A stretch of 11,266 bases of DNA, from positions 1 to 11,266 of the forward strand of contig JACREA010000034.1 in assembly GCA_016218465.1 (NCBI GenBank), in the 5' to 3' direction. This document shows positions 5,986 through 11,266 of this stretch, one piece after another. The notes under the pieces are model-generated. The model saw only the letters and a list, made by a program, of their open reading frames with translations, searched no databases and was not told where the DNA came from. Position 1 is the first letter of the stretch. Each line of letters opens with the position of its first letter. Both the position numbers and the translations under genes were made by a program. The stretch comes from Nitrosomonadales bacterium (GTDB taxonomy: Bacteria; Pseudomonadota; Gammaproteobacteria; Burkholderiales; Gallionellaceae).

Positions 5986-7244
5986 AGAACACATTCAAAC
6001 TTGCCTTGCGCGGACTCATGCGCAATCGCCGCCGTTCGCTGATGACGCTATTGGCCATCGCCTTCGGCTTCGCAGCCATCGCGCTGTTCGCCGGATACAC
6101 GCACAACATCTACGACGGGATGGCGCGCGGAGCCATCCATAGCGAGATGTTGGGGCATCTGACCTTGAACAAACGCGGCATGCGCAATGAAGGCAAGCTC
6201 AATCCTGAGCATTATCTGCTTACCGCGAATGAGGTGGATACCATCACCAGGCTGCTGAAGGATGAGCCGTATGTCGTGATGGTCGCGCCGCGCTTGGCTC
6301 TGAGCGGTCTGGTCAGTAACGGGCGCGCCAGCACGATCTTCATCGCCGAAGGCATCGAGCCGGTTGCAATGGAACGTTTACAGAAGGATGTATTGACCGA
6401 GCGGGAAAAGAAAAGCGGGTTGTACGAAAACATGAAGAAACAACTCGATCCAGCGCATCCAGAGGTAGTGGAGCTGAGCGCAGGCCTGGTCGAAATGCTG
6501 CATCTCAAAGTGGGCGGGCAGGCGGCTGTGCTGGTGAACACCCTGACCGGGCAGGCCAACGCGCAGGACATCACCGTGGGGCACACCTTCAACACCGGCA
6601 ACGCGGGCAGCAACGACAAGTTCGCATTCGTGTCGCTGGCCTTGGCGCGCAGCCTGCTGGATACGGAAGGGCGCGCGGACCGTCTGACCATCCTGCTCGA
6701 TGACGCGAACCAGACCGATCCGATGCGCGAGCGCCTGCTCAAGAAACTTTACAGCGCAGGATTCGATGTCGAGATACAGACATGGGAGGAGCTATCCGAT
6801 TTCTACAACCAGGTGCATGGCATGTTCGACATGATCTTCGGCTTCATCTTTAGCATCGTGCTGACCGTGGTGGTGATGAGCGTGGCGAACTCGATGGGCA
6901 TGACCGTGGTGGAACGCACCCGCGAGATCGGCACGCTGCGCGCCATCGGCCTGAAACGCAGCGGCGTGGTGCGGCTGTTCACCACCGAGTCCATGCTGCT
7001 CACCCTGATCGGCTGCATTGTTGGTTTACTCATCACGCTGGGTGTGCGCTGGGGTATCAACGTGGCGAACATTTCCTATACGCCCCCCAACTACGCCAGC
7101 CCGGTTCCGCTGCTGGTGGACATGGATGCCGGGCGCGTGGCGTTCACCTTTGTGCTGATGGGCGTGGTGGGGACGATGGCGGCCTACCTGCCTGCAAGGC
7201 GCGCGGCGCGGAAGGATATTATTGATGCGCTGGGGCATGTGTAG
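5982..7244 (+). CDS. ABC transporter permease, FtsX/LolE type
   Basis: The 420-residue protein has the topology of LolC/LolE and MacB permeases. One membrane helix is near 18-40, followed by a large periplasmic domain (about 41-280) and three helices near 282-305, 335-357 and 384-404. The helix 2-3 linker has the FtsX-family segment MTVVERTREIGTLRAIGLKRSGV (about 307-329), the cytoplasmic coupling helix that contacts the ATPase. The C-terminus YLPARRAARKDIIDALGHV is likewise typical. The periplasmic domain includes PRLALSGLVS and IAEGIEP (about 103-127), resembling the MacB-like core of LolC/E. There is a single permease and no membrane-fusion (HlyD/MacA) gene beside it, so a MacAB-TolC type efflux pump is unlikely and a homodimeric Lol-like extractor fits better. 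The stop codon TAG lies in the first bases of a palindromic repeat, so the exact C-terminus may have been set by that insertion. Confidence 0.9.
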   Translation: MKNTFKLALRGLMRNRRRSLMTLLAIAFGFAAIALFAGYTHNIYDGMARGAIHSEMLGHLTLNKRGMRNEGKLNPEHYLLTANEVDTITRLLKDEPYVVMVAPRLALSGLVSNGRASTIFIAEGIEPVAMERLQKDVLTEREKKSGLYENMKKQLDPAHPEVVELSAGLVEMLHLKVGGQAAVLVNTLTGQANAQDITVGHTFNTGNAGSNDKFAFVSLALARSLLDTEGRADRLTILLDDANQTDPMRERLLKKLYSAGFDVEIQTWEELSDFYNQVHGMFDMIFGFIFSIVLTVVVMSVANSMGMTVVERTREIGTLRAIGLKRSGVVRLFTTESMLLTLIGCIVGLLITLGVRWGINVANISYTPPNYASPVPLLVDMDAGRVAFTFVLMGVVGTMAAYLPARRAARKDIIDALGHV

Positions 7245-7318
7245 GGCGGGCACATTTTTTGTGCCAACGCGGTCAGCGGGAAATGTTTCGCGTGGGCACA
7301 AAAACGTGCCCACCCTAC
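7241..7318. repeat. Palindromic repeat between permease and LolA-like gene
   Basis: A 78-base element with terminal inverted arms 7241-7265 and 7295-7318. They begin GTAGGGCGGGCAC and end GTGCCCACCCTAC and match at 22 of 24 positions with one single-base gap. Each arm is itself a small hairpin: GGCACA/TGTGCC around a T-run on the left, GGGCAC/GTGCCC around an A-run on the right. ACGCG (7267-7271) pairs with CGCGT (7289-7293) in the centre. I recognise the GTGGGCAC...GTGCCCAC unit as a dispersed repeat in beta- and gammaproteobacteria, from memory. It contains the permease stop codon and makes up most of the only sizeable gap in the operon, where the hairpin could tune downstream expression. 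Confidence 0.88.
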
Positions 7319-7349
7319 CAAGCGGCGTGCAGCGATTTAAGGAATTCCA

Positions 7350-8090
7350 ATGAAAAACATTTTGCAAAATCTTTTTGCGATAGTGATGTTCGGCATCAGT
7401 CTTTCCGTTTTCGCCTCTTCCGATGCCAACAGCATCCTGAAAGACTCCGACCATGCCCGCGGCGGCGGTCTGCCGGGCATCGTGTGGGAGATCAATCTGG
7501 TGTCGCGCGATGGCTGGCGCACCGATGAGCCGCAGCGGATACTGGTCAAGGCGGTGGACAATTCCAGCGTGGCGGAGACGCTGGAGCCGGTGCGTTTCAA
7601 AGGCTCAAAAATTTTGCAGGTGGATCGCAACATGTGGCTGATGAAGCCGGGCCTGTCCAAGCCCATTCCCATCTCGCCGCGCCAGCGCATGAGCGGGCAG
7701 GCCTCCAACGGCGACATCGCCGCGACCAATTATGCGGGCGACTACGGGGCGCAACTGAACGGGACGGAGACGCTGGATGGCGAAGCGTGCCACGTGCTCG
7801 ACCTTTCCGCGAAACACAAACGCACCACCTACGACCGCATCCGTTACTGGGTGTCGGTCAAGCGCGTGGTAGGTGTCAAGGCGGAGTTTTATTCGGTGAG
7901 CGGCAAGCTGCTGAAGAGCGCGCGTTTTGAATACGGCAACACCATCGAGTATGAAGGCAAGCGTGTTCCCTTCGTCAGCAAGATGGTGATACGCGATGCG
8001 CTGATAGATGCCGAGACCACGATGGAATTCGGCACGGTGAAGGTGAAGAAGATCGCGGCGTCGGAGTTTGATCTCGGACAGATGCAATGA
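7350..8090 (+). CDS. Periplasmic LolA-like 'outer membrane lipoprotein-sorting' protein
   Basis: The 246-residue product has a signal peptide (MKNIL..., hydrophobic to about 21, SVFA before the likely cut) and then a beta-rich periplasmic domain. The sequence pattern is that of the uncharacterised LolA-like superfamily annotated as outer membrane lipoprotein-sorting protein. It has an N-terminal helix with ILKDSDHARGGG, strands such as IVWEINLVSRDG, the GDIAATNYAGDYGAQL region, and CHVLDLSA, followed by YDRIRYWVS and KAEFYSVSGKLLKSARFEY. Members adopt the half-barrel LolA/LolB fold with a hydrophobic cavity and are thought to carry lipids or lipidated proteins; here that is inferred, not shown. 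AAGGA (7339-7343) lies six bases before the ATG, downstream of the palindromic repeat. The stop overlaps the next start (ATGA), tying it to the beta-barrel gene. It is not the housekeeping LolA, which is at 1279. Confidence 0.75.
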   Translation: MKNILQNLFAIVMFGISLSVFASSDANSILKDSDHARGGGLPGIVWEINLVSRDGWRTDEPQRILVKAVDNSSVAETLEPVRFKGSKILQVDRNMWLMKPGLSKPIPISPRQRMSGQASNGDIAATNYAGDYGAQLNGTETLDGEACHVLDLSAKHKRTTYDRIRYWVSVKRVVGVKAEFYSVSGKLLKSARFEYGNTIEYEGKRVPFVSKMVIRDALIDAETTMEFGTVKVKKIAASEFDLGQMQ

Positions 8091-9286
8091 GGTTGTTCGT
8101 TTTTTTGTTGGGCACTTTCGTTTTGACGGCCTCGGCGGAAGAGCCGGACTGGAACAACTCCTGGGACGGCATGCTCTACGGTTACGCCAACAGCACGGTC
8201 TTGCGTGACGACAGCATATTGAATCCCGGCAACCAGGTCGCGCACTTGTCGCAGCACAGCGATAGCGCGGAGCTGCGCCTTAACTTCAAGGCCGAGAATG
8301 AAACGGTGCGGCTGACCGCGCGCTCCATCGCCTCGACGCGCGAGGCACGCAACGTATTTGGCACGCAGCAGCGCAATGAGGCTTACCTCAGCCAATGGCA
8401 GGTGCGGGTGCGGGCTGCCGAAGCGTGGAATATCGCGGCGGGGCGCGAGGTGATGAACTGGGGCGCGGCGCAGTTCCGCTCGCCTTCCAGCCCGTTCTAT
8501 TTTGATAACGGGCGCAGCGATCCGCTACGCGAACTGGCCGGCATGGATGCGCTGAAACTTTCGTGGACGCCGGACATGCAACGCAGCGCCATCTTGGCGC
8601 GCATCGTCAGCTCCGGTTACGGCGCGGCGCAGCCGGATGCGTGGCGCAACAGTTGGCTGGCGAAATTCGATCAGCGCGGCGACGAGTGGGCGTATGGACT
8701 GGTTACAGCCAAGTCGCCGCACTTGCCCGCTTTCTACGGCGCGCATGGGCAGAGGACGCTGAGCGATACACTGATGCTTTATGGCGAGGCCAGTTCTTCC
8801 GCGCGTCCATACGCGCTGCAATCGCCTGCCGATAGCGCGCTGCCGTATACCGTGCAAGCACCCTCGTCGCGCCGCACCACGGCCTTGGCGGGCGCTGCTT
8901 ATACCTTCGAGAGCGGCACATCACTCGCCGCCGAATATCTGCGCGACGGCCACGGCTACACAGCGGTGGAAGAACGCGCCTACTTTCAGCGTGCGACCAC
9001 ACAGATCGGCCTGCCGCTGGGGCTGATGCCGCGCCTGTTGGGACGCGACTATCTGCATCTGGTGTGGCAGAGCAACATGCTGGGCGAGGCCGGTTATTGG
9101 CGGATGATGTACACGCGCGGCTTTACCGGTGGTGGCAATGAACTGGCGGGTTACGGCGAGACAGTGTTGAGCGCGCATATCATCGTTTATGCACTGGCGG
9201 TGCTGCCTGTCGGTGATGCGCGGCAGGAATTCTCCGCGCTGTTCCAACGTAGCGTGACCGCAGGGTTGAAGATTGCCATACCGTGA
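8087..9286 (+). CDS. Predicted outer-membrane beta-barrel protein
   Basis: A 399-residue protein with a signal peptide (hydrophobic 3-14, ASA cut at 17/18). The mature part is rich in alternating polar/aromatic strands typical of porins: SAELRLNFKAENETVRLTARS, QVRVRAAEAWNIAAGR, LMLYGEASS, TTALAGAAYTFESGTSLAAEYL. The GREVMNWGAAQFRSPS region (about 122-137) recalls the 'NWG...SP' box seen in DUF1302-like outer-membrane proteins, which often sit beside LolA-like carriers; I hold that family link at moderate confidence only. No lipobox is present. The C-terminus ends AGLKIAIP rather than in the aromatic residue expected of BAM substrates. Translational coupling to the LolA-like gene suggests the two act in one path, perhaps as carrier and outer-membrane acceptor. 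The histidine kinase gene begins 21 bases downstream. Confidence 0.62.
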   Translation: MRLFVFLLGTFVLTASAEEPDWNNSWDGMLYGYANSTVLRDDSILNPGNQVAHLSQHSDSAELRLNFKAENETVRLTARSIASTREARNVFGTQQRNEAYLSQWQVRVRAAEAWNIAAGREVMNWGAAQFRSPSSPFYFDNGRSDPLRELAGMDALKLSWTPDMQRSAILARIVSSGYGAAQPDAWRNSWLAKFDQRGDEWAYGLVTAKSPHLPAFYGAHGQRTLSDTLMLYGEASSSARPYALQSPADSALPYTVQAPSSRRTTALAGAAYTFESGTSLAAEYLRDGHGYTAVEERAYFQRATTQIGLPLGLMPRLLGRDYLHLVWQSNMLGEAGYWRMMYTRGFTGGGNELAGYGETVLSAHIIVYALAVLPVGDARQEFSALFQRSVTAGLKIAIP

Positions 9287-9307
9287 ACGCGCACGGATAA
9301 TCGCCGC

Positions 9308-10294
9308 ATGAAGAATACACTGTTGTACCTGATTTCCACTCTCATTTTCAACACGGCCATCGCAGGCGTGTTGACCATGCTTATGCCGGGCATCCCGTTC
9401 CGGCACGAGTTTATCTATTCGCAATGTATTGGGCTTTCCGTACTGTCCATCAATCTGTGGGTGGTCGCCTATGTGCAGGGCGGCATCAGGCGCTGGGGGG
9501 CATTTGCGGTCTCTCTGCCGGGCAGTGTGGCGCTCGGATTGACGCTGGCTTCCACCATCAGCGGAGTGGGTGGCTGGGGCGATGAACACGTCTGGCAATC
9601 AATGGTGCTGGGTTTGTTTTTCGGACTCATCGGTGCGGTTACCGTGCTGCTTTCAGAACGCATCGAAGCGGAAGTGAAGCAACGGCAACTCATCAAGAGC
9701 GAGAGCGAAAGGCGCGAGGTCGAGGCGAATCTGAAACTGCTGCAAGCGCAGATAGAGCCTCATTTTCTGTTCAACACCCTGGCGAATGCCGTCAGCCTGA
9801 TAGACGGCGATCCGGTGTTGGCGAAACGATTGTTGGAACGGCTTAACGACTGGCTGCGCGTGGCCTTGGTGCGGGCGCGTAGCGACAGCGCAACCTTGGG
9901 CGATGAGTTGGATATGTTGGAGAATTATCTGCAAATCTTGAAGATACGTTTCGGCGAACGTCTGCGCTGGAATATGGACGTGCCTGAAGATGCCAGCCGC
10001 TTAGCCTTTCCGCCGATGTTGCTGCAACCGTTGGTGGAGAACGCGGTGCGTCACGGTATCGAACCGAAACTAGGCGGCGGCGAGATCGGCATCCGTGCGA
10101 GCATCGAGAAAGCAATGTTGCGCATCGAAGTTAACGACAGCGGCGTGGGTCTGACCGGTGATGCCAATGCGGACGGCGCAGGTCTGGTGAACGTGCGCGC
10201 TCGGTTGGCGACTTTGTTCGGCGATGCGGGCAATCTGATGTTGGCGAATAATGCCGGGGGCGGTGTGACCGCCATATTGGAGCTGCCGCAATGA
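9308..10294 (+). CDS. Membrane sensor histidine kinase, LytS/AlgZ type
   Basis: A 328-residue inner-membrane kinase of the His_kinase (LytS/AlgZ/YehU) class. About four hydrophobic helices occupy residues 3-25, 41-56, 63-85 and 98-115, leaving little periplasmic sensor, so the signal is probably sensed within the membrane. A charged coiled-coil linker (116-148) follows. The phosphoacceptor is His152 in the class-typical IEPHFLFNTL motif. The ATPase domain has the N-box VENAVRHG with Asn245, the G1 box DSGVGL (277-282) and a G2-like GAGLVNVRARL (290-300). A GGAT (9295-9298) is the only ribosome-binding site candidate and is weak. The gene follows the beta-barrel gene by 21 bases and overlaps the response-regulator gene by ATGA, so it is probably part of the transport operon and may sense its substrate or envelope state. 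This role is inferred from position. Confidence 0.88.
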   Translation: MKNTLLYLISTLIFNTAIAGVLTMLMPGIPFRHEFIYSQCIGLSVLSINLWVVAYVQGGIRRWGAFAVSLPGSVALGLTLASTISGVGGWGDEHVWQSMVLGLFFGLIGAVTVLLSERIEAEVKQRQLIKSESERREVEANLKLLQAQIEPHFLFNTLANAVSLIDGDPVLAKRLLERLNDWLRVALVRARSDSATLGDELDMLENYLQILKIRFGERLRWNMDVPEDASRLAFPPMLLQPLVENAVRHGIEPKLGGGEIGIRASIEKAMLRIEVNDSGVGLTGDANADGAGLVNVRARLATLFGDAGNLMLANNAGGGVTAILELPQ

Positions 10295-11031
10295 GAGCCA
10301 TCATCGCCGACGACGAGCAGCACCTGGCAGATGATCTGCATCGCCGCTTGCTGTGCTTGTGGCCGGAATTGCAGATTGTCGCGGTGGTGCATGATGGAGT
10401 GGCGGCTGCGGCGGCGCTGGCGCAGATTAAACCCGACATTGCTTTCCTCGACATCCGTATGCCGGGGCGGAGCGGGTTGGATGCGGCGCGTTCGGCGGCA
10501 ACCGATTGCCGCGTGGTGTTCGTCACTGCCTACGACGACCACGCGGTGCAGGCGTTCGATCAGGTAGCGGCTGATTACTTGCTGAAGCCGGTCTCCGGCG
10601 AGCGCTTGGCTCGGTGTGTGGAACGATTGAAACAGCGCAGTGCGGTCGCGCCGGACGAATTGTTGATGCGCTTGCAGCAACTACTTGCGGCTCCCGTCAA
10701 GCCGGATCCGTTGCGCTGGTTGCGCGCACAAGTGGGGCAGTCAGTACGCATGGTGGCGGTGGAGGAGGTGTGTTACTTTCAATCCGCCGACAAATATACC
10801 TCTGTGCTGACGCGCGATGCCGAGTTGTTGCTGCGCATACCGCTCAAGGAATTGGTCGCACAACTCGATCCCGGACAGTTCTGGCAAGTGCATCGCGGCA
10901 CGGTGGTGAACGTGCGGCAGATCGTCTCCGCACATCATGATATTTTGGGCAAGGTTACGCTCACTTTGCGCGACAGGACCGAGAAGATCACGGTGAGTCG
11001 CGGCTCTGCGCATCTGTTTCGGCAGATGTAG
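10291..11031 (+). CDS. LytTR-family response regulator
   Basis: A 246-residue response regulator, partner of the kinase in front of it (start ATGA-overlapped). The receiver domain spans about 1-118: acidic pocket Asp7, Asp8 and Glu9, phosphoacceptor Asp54 in FLDIRMPG, Thr79 in FVTAYDD and Lys99 in LLKPVSGE. After a linker, residues about 142-243 form a LytTR DNA-binding domain (WLRAQVGQSVRMVAVEEVCYF, YTSVLTRDAELLLRIPLKEL, FWQVHRGTVVNVRQI), as in AlgR, AgrA and LytR. All phosphotransfer residues are intact. LytTR proteins bind paired short direct repeats upstream of target promoters. I did not find a clear pair in this window, so regulation of this operon by its own regulator is only a suggestion. 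It is not AgrA of a peptide quorum system, since no agrB/D-like gene accompanies it. Confidence 0.9.
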   Translation: MRAIIADDEQHLADDLHRRLLCLWPELQIVAVVHDGVAAAAALAQIKPDIAFLDIRMPGRSGLDAARSAATDCRVVFVTAYDDHAVQAFDQVAADYLLKPVSGERLARCVERLKQRSAVAPDELLMRLQQLLAAPVKPDPLRWLRAQVGQSVRMVAVEEVCYFQSADKYTSVLTRDAELLLRIPLKELVAQLDPGQFWQVHRGTVVNVRQIVSAHHDILGKVTLTLRDRTEKITVSRGSAHLFRQM

Positions 11032-11141
11032 TATGGTTACAATGAAAATTGTCCATCTGATCGGCATCGCCGGAGTCGAGCCGCATGAGCATGTTGCGAT
11101 AGTTGCTTATGCGAATTCTCCACGAGATTAAAAGTTGTTGG

Positions 11142-11147
11142 TAGAAT
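11142..11147 (+). promoter_or_regulatory. Likely -10 box of the tRNA-Ser promoter with GC-rich discriminator
   Basis: TAGAAT is followed directly by GCGCGCC, the GC-rich discriminator that makes stable-RNA promoters sensitive to ppGpp in proteobacteria. The predicted start near 11154 would leave a leader of about 20 bases before the tRNA at 11175. The -35 region at about 11117-11124 is poor, so the promoter assignment is moderate. Confidence 0.5.
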
Positions 11148-11174
11148 GCGCGCCGCTGCTTGGTGATCCATTCG

Positions 11175-11265
<91 letters not shown>

Positions 11266-11266
11266 A

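Noticed and set aside
5278..7244. Reading the ABC pair as MacAB-TolC antibiotic efflux
   Set aside because: The ATPase is separate from the permease rather than fused as in MacB, and no periplasmic adaptor (MacA/HlyD) or TolC-like gene is adjacent. The LolA-like neighbour fits a Lol-type role better.
8921..9598. 225-residue minus-strand ORF opposite the barrel and kinase genes
   Set aside because: It is His/Gln/Arg-rich shadow translation with no motifs, and both plus-strand genes it covers are supported by signals or domains.

Overview
The window looks like the chromosome of a betaproteobacterium, moderately GC-rich. The gene order lolA-rarA-serS is conserved in beta- and gammaproteobacteria. 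The protein sequences and the palindromic repeats lying between and inside genes would fit a Nitrosomonadales/Gallionella-like organism, but that genus-level placement is an impression from sequence style, not a search result. All convincing genes lie on the + strand.

Region 1 (1-1278): the 3' half of hisD (histidinol dehydrogenase), cut by the window edge, then about 640 bases that are mostly poorly coding. This stretch holds one modest candidate ORF (933-1238) of unknown function. No other his gene follows hisD, and ftsK, which precedes lolA in E. coli, is not there.

Region 2 (1279-4736): a housekeeping block of lolA (periplasmic lipoprotein carrier), rarA (AAA+ replication/recombination ATPase) and serS (seryl-tRNA synthetase). 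A hairpin-forming repeat fills the lolA-rarA gap. A different palindromic repeat sits inside rarA in frame and adds about 18 residues to the protein. SerS carries its own extra loop.

Region 3 (4850-11031): a tightly packed probable operon of seven genes: DUF2141-type exported protein, MacB/LolD-type ABC ATPase, LolC/E-type FtsX permease, LolA-like 'outer membrane lipoprotein-sorting' periplasmic protein, a predicted outer-membrane beta-barrel, a LytS/AlgZ-type histidine kinase and a LytTR response regulator. Three of the junctions are ATGA overlaps. The only sizeable internal gap (7245-7349) is filled mainly by a third palindromic repeat, which also supplies the permease stop codon. Together these genes have the parts of a trans-envelope lipid or lipoprotein transport route: inner-membrane extraction, periplasmic carrier and outer-membrane acceptor, with a private two-component regulator. 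I regard this cassette as the most interesting item here, but its substrate cannot be read from the sequence.

Region 4 (11032-11266): a short leader with a plausible stable-RNA promoter, and a complete tRNA-Ser(CGA) gene with encoded CCA at the right edge.
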